Assembly: GCA_964372215.1 (NCBI GenBank)
Contig: CAYJQC010000021.1
Location: forward strand, 18,195 to 82,194
Direction of reading: 5' to 3'
Length of the DNA: 64,000 bases
DNA from: DAIMFL01 sp964372215
GTDB lineage: Bacteria > Pseudomonadota > Alphaproteobacteria > Dongiales > Dongiaceae
The notes beneath the pieces were generated by a model. It searched no databases and had not been told where the DNA came from. It worked only from the letters and a program-made list of their open reading frames with translations. The position numbers and the translations under genes were made by a program. Below, piece after piece: positions 17,102-24,662 of this stretch; the stretch's first letter is position 1, and each line of letters begins with the position of its first letter.

Positions 17102-17925
17102 AACGGCTGTTGCTGGTTGCGTTCGTGCTGACCCTGCTGCCGAGCAGCGCGTGGGCGTTGCTCGATCTCGGCGGCAAGTTCGTGCAGGGCGGCCTGGTGA
17201 CCGGCCGGGCCGAGCCCGGCGCCACCGTGACCCTCGACGGCAACCCGGTGCCGGTGCGCTCCGACGGCCGCTTCCTGGTCGGCTTCGGCCGCGACCAGGG
17301 GCCGGCGGCCGAGCTCGCCGTCAGCCATCCCGATGGCCATGTCGACCGCGTCGCGCTGCAGATCGAACAGCGCGACTACGAGATCCAGCGCATCGACGAC
17401 CTGCCCGACCAGATGGTGACGCCGGACCAGGCGGTGCTCGCGCGCATCGCCCGCGACAAGGCGCAGGTCGAGGTGGCGCGCGCCATCGACAGCGCCGATC
17501 CGCTGTTCGACGAGGGCTTCATCTGGCCGGCGCTCGGGCCGGTGAGCGGTGTCTATGGCAGCCAGCGGATCCTGAACGGCGAGCCGCGCCAGCCGCATTT
17601 CGGCGTCGACATCGCCGCACCCGAGGGCACCCCGGTTGCCGCCGCCGCGTCGGGCATCGTGACCCTGGCGGCCGATCTGTACTTTACCGGCAACACCGTC
17701 ATCGTCGATCACGGCTACGGCGTCAGCACCACCTATTCGCATCTGAAGAAGATCAAGGTCGCCGTCGGCGACAGGGTGGACCAGGGCGGACAGATCGGCG
17801 AGGTCGGCAAGACCGGCCGGGCCACCGGCGCCCATCTCGACTGGCGGCTCAACCTGTTCGACGTGCGGCTCGATCCGGCCCTGGTGGTCGGGCCGATGCC
17901 GGCACCGGAGCCGGCGAAGGAATAG
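17098..17925 (+). CDS. M23 family metallopeptidase (peptidoglycan hydrolase)
   Basis: A 275-residue exported protein: an N-terminal signal peptide (KRLLLVAFVLTLLPSSAWA), a short beta domain, then a LytM/M23 domain at about residues 145-260. The first zinc motif is intact in HFGVDIAAP (His and Asp), followed by TYSHL. The second motif, normally HxH, reads HLD in GAHLDWRLN; this is a recurring form in the xseA-linked alphaproteobacterial subfamily as recalled. The GTG start overlaps the xseA stop (GTGA), so the genes are translationally coupled. It is predicted to cleave or remodel cross-links in the cell wall. Confidence 0.88.
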   Translation: MKRLLLVAFVLTLLPSSAWALLDLGGKFVQGGLVTGRAEPGATVTLDGNPVPVRSDGRFLVGFGRDQGPAAELAVSHPDGHVDRVALQIEQRDYEIQRIDDLPDQMVTPDQAVLARIARDKAQVEVARAIDSADPLFDEGFIWPALGPVSGVYGSQRILNGEPRQPHFGVDIAAPEGTPVAAAASGIVTLAADLYFTGNTVIVDHGYGVSTTYSHLKKIKVAVGDRVDQGGQIGEVGKTGRATGAHLDWRLNLFDVRLDPALVVGPMPAPEPAKE

Positions 17926-17933
17926 GCGGTCCG

Positions 17934-18902
17934 TCAACCCAGCCGGTCGAGCAGCCGGTCGAGTTCGTCGACCCGATCGAACTCGAGGGTCACCCGCAGC
18001 ACGCCGACCTTGGCGCGCGCCGCCGCCGGCAGGCGCGCCGCGTCCTTCGCCGTGGTCGCCGGCAGCGCGCCGCGCTTCGCCGCCTCCGCCAGCAGCGCGT
18101 CGATCTCCGATGCGCGATAGGGATGGTGGTCGGGAAACGGGTTGCGCGAGATCACCTTGGCGCCGATCTCCTCCAGACTGTCGAAGAACTTGGCCGGACG
18201 GCCGATCCCGGCGAAGGCCAGGGTGCGCTGGCCGCCGAGCGCCGCGGCGTCGCCCGGGTCCGGCACCAGCCGCGCGCGCAACAGCGGCAGCTGCCGCGGA
18301 ATCCGCGCGGCGATGCCGGTGCGGTCGTTGCCGATCAGCACCACGCCTTGCGCGCGGGCGAGGCCGCCGGCGGCGCTCTCGCGCAGCGGTCCGGCCGGCA
18401 GCAGCCGGCCGTTGCCGAGGCCCTGGCCGGCGTCGATCACCAAGAGCGACAGGTCCTTGGCGAGGCTCGGGTTCTGGAAGCCGTCGTCGAGCACGACGAT
18501 GTCGGCGCCGGCGGCCTTGGCGGCCCTGGCGCCGGCGACCCGGTCGCGCGCCACCCAGGTCGGCGCCGCGGCGGCGAGCAGCAGGGCCTCGTCCCCGACA
18601 TCCCCGGCGCCGTGCTGCGCCAGCTCGACCCGGACCGGGCCGCGCAGCGTGCCCTTGTAGCCACGGGTGACGATGTGGGGGCGACGGCCGAGCGCGATCA
18701 GGCGCTCGACGACCGCGATCGCCGTCGGCGTCTTGCCGGCGCCGCCGACCGTGAGCGCGCCGACGCAGACCACCGGCACCCCGGCGCGGGTCGGGCGCAC
18801 CAGCGCGCGGCGCAGCCAGGCGGCCAGGCCATAGAGCTGCCCGAGCGGCGCCAGCAGCAGCGCGCGGATGCCACGCCGCTCCCAGAACTCAGGGGCGCGC
18901 AC
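17934..18902 (-). CDS. lpxK: Tetraacyldisaccharide 4'-kinase LpxK
   Basis: A 322-residue inner-membrane-associated kinase. The start MRAPEFWERRG and the P-loop VGGAGKTPTA (about residue 52) are typical, as is DDGFQNPSLAKDLSLLVID. It adds the 4'-phosphate to the lipid A disaccharide. It overlaps the 3' end of waaA by 14 bases and is the last gene of the lipid A block. Confidence 0.95.
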   Translation of the reverse strand: MRAPEFWERRGIRALLLAPLGQLYGLAAWLRRALVRPTRAGVPVVCVGALTVGGAGKTPTAIAVVERLIALGRRPHIVTRGYKGTLRGPVRVELAQHGAGDVGDEALLLAAAAPTWVARDRVAGARAAKAAGADIVVLDDGFQNPSLAKDLSLLVIDAGQGLGNGRLLPAGPLRESAAGGLARAQGVVLIGNDRTGIAARIPRQLPLLRARLVPDPGDAAALGGQRTLAFAGIGRPAKFFDSLEEIGAKVISRNPFPDHHPYRASEIDALLAEAAKRGALPATTAKDAARLPAAARAKVGVLRVTLEFDRVDELDRLLDRLG

Positions 18903-20184
18903 CCGACGCCTCCATCAGCCCGGCGCGTTCCAGCAGCGGATGCAGCGCGTGCATCACCGCGTCGAGCACATGCGCCTCGGTGCGCGCGACCCGCGCGGCG
19001 TCCAGGGTCATGGCGCAGCGCCCGACCTCGTCGGCCAGCAGGAAGCCGACGGCGTCGGCCAGCTCGTCGGCATTGGCGACCCGCCGGAGCGCGCCGGCCC
19101 CGGCCAGCCGGTCGCAGATCTCGGCGAAGTTGAAACTGTGCGGCCCGCACAGGATCGCCGCGGACAGTTGCGCCGGCTCCAGCGGGTTGTGGCCGCCATG
19201 GGGCACCAGCGAGCCGCCGATGAAGGCGATCGGCGCCACCCGGTAGAACAGCCCGAGCTCGCCGATGCCGTCGGCGATGTAGATATCGGTCCGCGCCGTC
19301 AGCGTGCCGCCGGCGGCGCGGCGGGCGACGGCGAATCCGCGCCGCTCCAGCAGCGCCGCGACCTCGGGCCCGCGGTCGGGATGGCGCGGCACCACGATGG
19401 TGAGCAGGCCGGGAAAGCGTGTCCTGAGCCGCCCATGGGCGGTGGCGACGATGATCTCCTCGCCGGGATGGGTGCTGGCGGCGAGCCACAGCGGCCGGCC
19501 GGCGACCGCGCGGCGCCGCGCGGCCCGGGCGGCCGGCGCCGCCCGCGGCGGCGGCGCCCCGGGTTTCAGGGTTCCGGCGTAGCGCGCGCGCCCGGCACCG
19601 CGCGCGCGAAAGCGCGAGGCCTGGGTCTCGTCCTGGGCCAGCACCACCTCGAAGGCAGCAAGCAGCGGCGCCACATGGGCCTTCATCAGGCTCCAGCGCT
19701 TGAACGACTGCTCCGACATGCGGCCGTTGACCAGGGCCATCGGCACGCCGCGCGAAGCGGTCTCGGCGATCAGGTTGGGCCACAGCTCGGATTCCACCCA
19801 GATCGCCGCGTCGGGCCGCCAGTGATCGAGGAAGCGCCGCACCCAGGCGCGGCGGTCGACCGGAACATACTGGTGGATCACGCCCTTCGGCAGCCGGACC
19901 TCGAGCAGCCGGCCCGAGGTCAGGGTCCCGGTGGTGACCATGAGCGCGAGGCCGGGGTGGTCGCGCCGCAGCCGGTCGATCAGCGGCAGCAGGGACAGGG
20001 CCTCGCCCAGGCTCGCCGCATGCAGCCAGGCCAGCGGGCCGTCGGGCCGCGGCCGCGAGGCATGGCCGAGGCGCTCGTCGAGCCGCGCCGGATCCTCCTT
20101 GCCGCGCCGGGCGCGGCGCCGCAGATAGATCCTGAGCGCCGGCTCGGCGAGATCGGTCACCAGTCGATAGAGGCTGCGGCTCAC
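18889..20184 (-). CDS. waaA: 3-deoxy-D-manno-octulosonic acid transferase WaaA
   Basis: A 431-residue GT30 transferase that attaches Kdo to lipid IVA at the inner membrane. Evidence: an N-terminal hydrophobic anchor, HAASLGEALSLLPLI, VTTGTLTSGR, QYVPVDRRAWVRRFL, then VESELWPNLI and the C-terminal IGGSLVPHGGHNPLEPA. A GTG at 20184 is the start, overlapping the stop of the acyltransferase gene (GTGA). The longer open frame upstream overlies that gene and is not coding. Confidence 0.95.
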   Translation of the reverse strand: MSRSLYRLVTDLAEPALRIYLRRRARRGKEDPARLDERLGHASRPRPDGPLAWLHAASLGEALSLLPLIDRLRRDHPGLALMVTTGTLTSGRLLEVRLPKGVIHQYVPVDRRAWVRRFLDHWRPDAAIWVESELWPNLIAETASRGVPMALVNGRMSEQSFKRWSLMKAHVAPLLAAFEVVLAQDETQASRFRARGAGRARYAGTLKPGAPPPRAAPAARAARRRAVAGRPLWLAASTHPGEEIIVATAHGRLRTRFPGLLTIVVPRHPDRGPEVAALLERRGFAVARRAAGGTLTARTDIYIADGIGELGLFYRVAPIAFIGGSLVPHGGHNPLEPAQLSAAILCGPHSFNFAEICDRLAGAGALRRVANADELADAVGFLLADEVGRCAMTLDAARVARTEAHVLDAVMHALHPLLERAGLMEASGARP

Positions 20185-20939
20185 GGCAGTGCAACGCCCT
20201 TTGCCCGGCGCCGCCGGGTGCCCTCGGGCAGGCCCTGGGCCGGGATCGGCGCCGGCGTCAGCGGGGCATGGCCGGTCAGCCGGTCGGCCTCGGCGGAGAC
20301 CGCGTTGAGCGCATCCTCGAGCCGCTGGCGCAGCGCCTCGGTCGCGCCGCGGTCGTCGCTCGCCGGCGCCGGGATCGGGTCGCCGACCACGAACACGCCG
20401 CGGCCGAACGGCAGTGCCACCAGGAACCGGTCCCAGGACTCGAGGACGATCCGGCGGGTGGTCGAGCAGGCGACCGGCACCAGCGGCTTGCCGGCGATCC
20501 GCGCGATCTCCACCGCGCCCGGCGCGGCGCGCATGCGCGGCCCGCGCGGGCCGTCCGGGGCGATCCCGACGATGGTGCCGGAGGCGAGGGCGTTGACGCA
20601 GTCGCGCGCCGCCGTTGCGCCGTCGCGGTTCGACGATCCCGTGATCGCGCGGATCCCGAAGCGCGCCACGGCACGGGCGATGAAGCGGCCGTCGCGATGG
20701 CCGGAGATCAGCATGGCGAAGCGGCCGCCGGGGCGCTGCGCCTTCGGCATCATCAGCAGGCGGCCATGCCAGAAGCACACCACGCCGGTCTCGCCGGCCG
20801 CGATGATGCGATCGCCGACCTCGACATTGACCCAGTCCCAGCGGTTGGTGGCGTGCACCAGCCGGATATAGCCCGCCGCCAGCCAGGCCAGGACCGCCTG
20901 GCCGGTCGCGCTCGCGAGCAGCCGCTTGCCGAGCTTCAT
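20181..20939 (-). CDS. DUF374 lysophospholipid acyltransferase-like protein
   Basis: A 252-residue membrane-associated protein. CFWHGRLLMMP, SGHRDGRFIARAVARFG and GIAPDGPRGPRMRAAPGAV are the DUF374 / LPLAT-like motifs. It sits between msbA (11 bases upstream) and waaA (4-base overlap), the usual alphaproteobacterial order, so a role in lipid A or envelope lipid acylation is likely. The acyl donor and acceptor are unknown. Confidence 0.88.
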   Translation of the reverse strand: MKLGKRLLASATGQAVLAWLAAGYIRLVHATNRWDWVNVEVGDRIIAAGETGVVCFWHGRLLMMPKAQRPGGRFAMLISGHRDGRFIARAVARFGIRAITGSSNRDGATAARDCVNALASGTIVGIAPDGPRGPRMRAAPGAVEIARIAGKPLVPVACSTTRRIVLESWDRFLVALPFGRGVFVVGDPIPAPASDDRGATEALRQRLEDALNAVSAEADRLTGHAPLTPAPIPAQGLPEGTRRRRAKGVALP

Positions 20940-20950
20940 CGCGGCGCCAT

Positions 20951-22810
20951 CTAGCGCATCGCCTGGGCGCGGCGCGGCGCGTCCGCATCCTCGGCGGCGA
21001 ACTGCAGCGCGTAGAGCCGGGCATAGGCGCCGTTGCGCGCCAGCAGCTCGGCATGGGTCCCGGATTCGACGGCGTGGCCGCGGTCGAGCACGTAGATGCG
21101 GTCGGCGCCGACCACCGTCGACAGCCGGTGGGCGATGACCAGCGTGGTGCGTCCCTTGGTCAGCCGCTGGATCGCCGCCTGGACCTGCCGCTCGGACTCG
21201 CTGTCGAGCGACGAGGTCGCCTCGTCGAGCAGCAAGATCGGCGCATCGCGCAGCATGGCGCGGGCGATGGTGACGCGCTGGCGCTGGCCGCCGGACAGCT
21301 TGACGCCGCGCGGCCCGACCGGCGTATCGTAGCCCTGGGGCAGCGCGGCGATGAACCCGTCGGCGTCGGCCGCCGCGGCCGCTTCGATCATCTCGGCCTC
21401 GCTCGCCGACGGCCGGCCATAGAGGATATTGGCGCGCACGGTGTCGTCGAACAGCATGCTCTCCTGGCTGACCAGGGCAAGCGCGGCGCGCAGCGACTCG
21501 ATGGTCACCTCGCGCACGTCCTGGCCGTCGATCGTGACGTGGCCCGCGGTGGCGTCGAAGAAGCGCGGAATGAGGTTCAGCACCGTCGATTTGCCGGCGC
21601 CCGACGCACCGACCAGCGCCACGGTGGCGCCGGCCGGAACCGTGAGGTCGAGGCGGTTGAGGGCCGGCACCGCGTGCTCGCCGGCGCCGTAGCTGAACGA
21701 GACGTTGCGCAAGGCGACGGCGCCGCCGCGGACCTCGAGTGCCCGCGCCTCCGGCCGATCGACGATCGCCGGGCCGGTGTCGAGCAGGGCGAAGACGCGC
21801 TCGGCCGCGGCCAGCCCTTCCTGCAGGTTGGCGTTGAGATTGGCCAGCCGCTTCAGCGGGTCGTAGGCCAGCAGCAGCGCGGTGATGAACGAGAAGAAGG
21901 CGCCCGGCGTCTTGCCGCCTTCCATGACCTGGTGCCCGCCATAGAGCATGACGGCGACGATGGCGAGGCCGCCCAGGGTCTCGAAGATCGGATGCACCGC
22001 GGCGCGCACCCGGGCCGCCTTGGTCAGCAGGCCGAACAGCCGTTCGATCGCGGCGCCGGCCCGCGCGCTCTCATGGGCCTCCATGCCGTAGGCCTTGACC
22101 TGGCGCGCGCCCTGGAATGCCTCGTCGAGCAGCTCGGTGAACGCGCCGGCCTGGGCCTGGCTCGACTTGGAGACCTTGCGCATGCGCCGGCCGATCTGGG
22201 CGATGGCGAAGGCGGCGGGCGGCAGCACCACGAAGGAGACGCAGGCCAGCAGCCAGTCCTGATAGAACATCACGCCGACCAGGAAGATCAGGGTCAGCGA
22301 ATCCTTGCCCAGGCTGGTGAGCGTGCCGGAGACCGCATTGCGCAGCAGGGTGGTGTCGTTGACGAAGCGCGAGATGAGCTGGCCCGGCGCGTGGTCGTGG
22401 AAGAATGCCAGGTCGGAGCGCATCAGGTGCTCGAACAGCCGGCGCTGCAGGTCGGCGACGATGCGCTGTCCGACATGGTTCATGGCGACCGCCTGGCCGT
22501 AGCCGGCCACGCCCTTCACCACGAAGATGGCGAGCACGGTGAAGGCAACGGTGAGGAGCGTGCTTCCCGACTGCTCGGCGAACACCTGGTCGAGGATCGG
22601 CTCCATCTGCTTGGCGAGCGCGGCGGTCGACGCCGCCACCACCGCCATGCAGCCGAGCGCCAGGGCGATGCGCCGGGCCTGGGGCCGCACATGGTGCCTC
22701 AGCAGCCGGCCGGCGAGCACGCGGGTGCGCGCCTCGCCCAGCCGCGGCTTCGCCGGTCCGGACGCCGCGGCGGGGCCAGTGGAGGAGGGTCTGCGACGGG
22801 AATCGGCCAT
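20951..22810 (-). CDS. msbA: Lipid A / phospholipid ABC exporter MsbA-like
   Basis: A 619-residue half-transporter with a six-helix ABC membrane domain (about residues 40-340) and an ATPase domain. Walker A is GASGAGKST, the signature LSGGQRQR, and Walker B ILLLDEATSSLDSE, followed by the IAHRLST switch. MsbA flips core-lipid A across the inner membrane. The ATG giving MADSRRRPSS is chosen because upstream codons are unlike protein. It leads the block with the acyltransferase, waaA and lpxK. Confidence 0.93.
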   Translation of the reverse strand: MADSRRRPSSTGPAAASGPAKPRLGEARTRVLAGRLLRHHVRPQARRIALALGCMAVVAASTAALAKQMEPILDQVFAEQSGSTLLTVAFTVLAIFVVKGVAGYGQAVAMNHVGQRIVADLQRRLFEHLMRSDLAFFHDHAPGQLISRFVNDTTLLRNAVSGTLTSLGKDSLTLIFLVGVMFYQDWLLACVSFVVLPPAAFAIAQIGRRMRKVSKSSQAQAGAFTELLDEAFQGARQVKAYGMEAHESARAGAAIERLFGLLTKAARVRAAVHPIFETLGGLAIVAVMLYGGHQVMEGGKTPGAFFSFITALLLAYDPLKRLANLNANLQEGLAAAERVFALLDTGPAIVDRPEARALEVRGGAVALRNVSFSYGAGEHAVPALNRLDLTVPAGATVALVGASGAGKSTVLNLIPRFFDATAGHVTIDGQDVREVTIESLRAALALVSQESMLFDDTVRANILYGRPSASEAEMIEAAAAADADGFIAALPQGYDTPVGPRGVKLSGGQRQRVTIARAMLRDAPILLLDEATSSLDSESERQVQAAIQRLTKGRTTLVIAHRLSTVVGADRIYVLDRGHAVESGTHAELLARNGAYARLYALQFAAEDADAPRRAQAMR

Positions 22811-23014
22811 ATCGGCCGGGACCTTAGCACAGCGCCTCGGGCGACGGCAGGTTCGGCGGTGGCAAGTCGGTGGCCGCGCCGCCGCTCGGGGCAATGGCGG
22901 CGGGTTCGCCAGGGGCCGCTCGGCCGAGCGGCGCCAGCAAGACAGGGGTGCTCTGGTGTTGTGGAGCCGCGGCGCGGTGTCGGTCAGCGGCGGCTTGTCG
23001 CAAATCCCGGGCAC
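22811..23014. other. Intergenic region between divergent msbA and lipid kinase genes
   Basis: No convincing gene, hairpin terminator or repeat was seen here. It should contain the msbA promoter. The remainder of the gap up to 23145 holds a possible 44-codon ORF listed separately. Confidence 0.5.
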
Positions 23015-23149
23015 GTGGATCATCTTGATGTCCTGGCAAGTTTCGCGCAGCGGTATCGCGATCGCGACCTCACGGCTTTGCAGCGTGTACTTATGGAGCG
23101 TTCCTTGAAACGAAAGCGAAAGGATCGACTCGCGAGACTTCAGGAATGA
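23015..23149 (+). CDS. Possible 44-residue basic peptide coupled to the lipid kinase gene
   Basis: From a GTG at 23015 the frame gives an amphipathic, basic peptide ending in KRKRKDRLARLQE. Its TGA overlaps the ATG of the lipid kinase gene (ATGA), as expected of a coupled upstream ORF. It is clearly less GC-rich than neighbours. No strong ribosome binding site is visible and no family was recognised, so it may also be the tail of a decayed gene. Confidence 0.3.
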   Translation: MDHLDVLASFAQRYRDRDLTALQRVLMERSLKRKRKDRLARLQE

Positions 23150-24120
23150 GCAATCCCCACGGGAACTCAGACCGGGCGGGCAACGTCGCGGCAGAAGCGG
23201 CCGGCGCCCTGGACCGGGTTGCGCCGCGTCACGCCGTCGTCATCTTCAACCCGACCGCCGGCTGGCGCCGCCGGCGCCGGCTGGACGCGATTCTCGCCCT
23301 GCTGCGCGCCGCCGGGCTCGACTGCGCGGTGGCGCACACCGGGGCGCCGGGCGATGCCGAGCGCCTGGCGCGCGACGCCGCCGAGGCGCCGGCGCCGCCC
23401 GATCTGGTGATCGCCGCCGGCGGCGACGGCACCATCAACGAGGTCGCGAACGGTCTCGCCGCCGCGGCTGCGCCACCGCCGCCGCTCGCCATCCTGCCGC
23501 TCGGCACAGCCAACGTGCTGGCCGCCGAGATCGGCCTCGAGATCGCGCCGCCGGCGATCGCCGCGGCGATCCTGGCCGGCCGCATCATGGCCTTGCCGCT
23601 CGGCCGGGTGGTCGCCGGGGCGGGGGCCGGGCGCTGCTTCCTGCTGATGGCGGGTGCCGGGTTCGACGCCCATGTGGTCGAAGCCGTGCGACCGGCGACC
23701 AAGCGCCTGCTCGGCAAGGGCGCCTATGTGCTGGAGTCCGGCCGGCAGATGTTCCGCTTCGGCTTTCCGCGCTACCGCGTGACCGTCGACGGGGTCGAAC
23801 ACGATGCCGCCTCGGTGATCGTCGCCCGCGGCCGGCTCTATGGCGGGCGCCATCTCGCGGCGCCGGCGGCGCGGCTCGACGCCGATGAGTTCCAGATCTG
23901 CCTGTTCGAGGACGGCGGCCGGCTGGCGGTGCTGCGCTACGGCATCGCCCTGCTGCTGGGCCGCCTGCCGAAGGCAGCCGGCTATCGCATGGTTCCCGGC
24001 CGGCGCATCCGCATCGCCGGCCCGGACGGCGACCCGGTCCAGGCCGATGGCGACATCATCGCCCGCCTGCCGCTCACCGTCGAGCTCGCCCCCCGGCGCC
24101 TGCAGCTCATCGTTCCCTGA
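23146..24120 (+). CDS. Diacylglycerol kinase family lipid kinase
   Basis: A 324-residue soluble kinase of the DAGK catalytic family. VVIFNPTAGWRRRRRL at residue 29 and AAGGDGTINEVANGL at about 90 (the ATP-binding GGDGT) are diagnostic; LGTANVLAAEIG is the third motif. Such enzymes phosphorylate diacylglycerol, sphingosine-like or related lipids. It is divergent from the msbA block. The exact lipid is unknown. Confidence 0.9.
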   Translation: MSNPHGNSDRAGNVAAEAAGALDRVAPRHAVVIFNPTAGWRRRRRLDAILALLRAAGLDCAVAHTGAPGDAERLARDAAEAPAPPDLVIAAGGDGTINEVANGLAAAAAPPPPLAILPLGTANVLAAEIGLEIAPPAIAAAILAGRIMALPLGRVVAGAGAGRCFLLMAGAGFDAHVVEAVRPATKRLLGKGAYVLESGRQMFRFGFPRYRVTVDGVEHDAASVIVARGRLYGGRHLAAPAARLDADEFQICLFEDGGRLAVLRYGIALLLGRLPKAAGYRMVPGRRIRIAGPDGDPVQADGDIIARLPLTVELAPRRLQLIVP

Positions 24121-24311
24121 AGAGACCGCTTTCGCGAGGCGAGCGGGGCGCCGGGCATTGCCACAACGCGCCCACCGCCGTCGCCGATAAGTCCGGTCCT
24201 TGCCACTGCCGCACCACACGCGCGCGCCGATGTTATGGGGGCGACGCGCGGCCCTTGGAGCACCCGCGTCGGACGACGCAACGGCGCTCCGCAATGGAAA
24301 GGACATCGACG

Positions 24312-24569
24312 ATGAAAAAGACAATCGCGGCCTTGTCGGCCATCGCCATGCTCGGCTGCGCCGGAACGGCGCTGGCGGACGAAATCACCGGGACGGTCGT
24401 GGCGGCCGATCCCGCCACGAGGATGATCCAGCTCGACGACGGCGCCATCTACAGCGTGAGCGAGGCCGTCGCCTTCGACGCGCTGCAGCCGGGCGTCGTG
24501 GTCATGGTGTCGTACGAGGAGATGAACGGCGAGAACGTGATCACCGAGGTGGTGCCGGCGCCGCAATAG
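24312..24569 (+). CDS. Periplasmic DUF1344 protein
   Basis: An 85-residue protein with a signal peptide (MKKTIAALSAIAMLGCAGTALA) and a mature part starting DEITGTVVAADPATRMIQL. That small beta-rich repeat, with DDGAIYSVSEAV and VVMVSYEEMNG, is the DUF1344 pattern common in alphaproteobacteria. A GGAAAGGA-type binding site precedes the ATG. Function unknown. Confidence 0.8.
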   Translation: MKKTIAALSAIAMLGCAGTALADEITGTVVAADPATRMIQLDDGAIYSVSEAVAFDALQPGVVVMVSYEEMNGENVITEVVPAPQ

Positions 24570-24662
24570 CCGCTCCGCGGCCGGCGGCCGGTTGCTCGCG
24601 CCGGGAAATGCCGGCCGCCGCTCGTCCGCTACCTGCCGGCGCCCGCTACGTGCCGGCGCCCG

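Noticed and set aside
18889..21054. A 721-codon open frame covering waaA and the acyltransferase gene
   Set aside because: Only the part from the GTG at 20184 matches WaaA. The upstream codons overlie the acyltransferase gene in another frame.
21053..23149. A 698-codon open frame on the plus strand opposite msbA
   Set aside because: It lies antisense to a clear ABC transporter and has the Arg/Gly/Ala/His-rich composition of a shadow frame. Only its last 44 codons, beyond msbA, were kept as a weak candidate.
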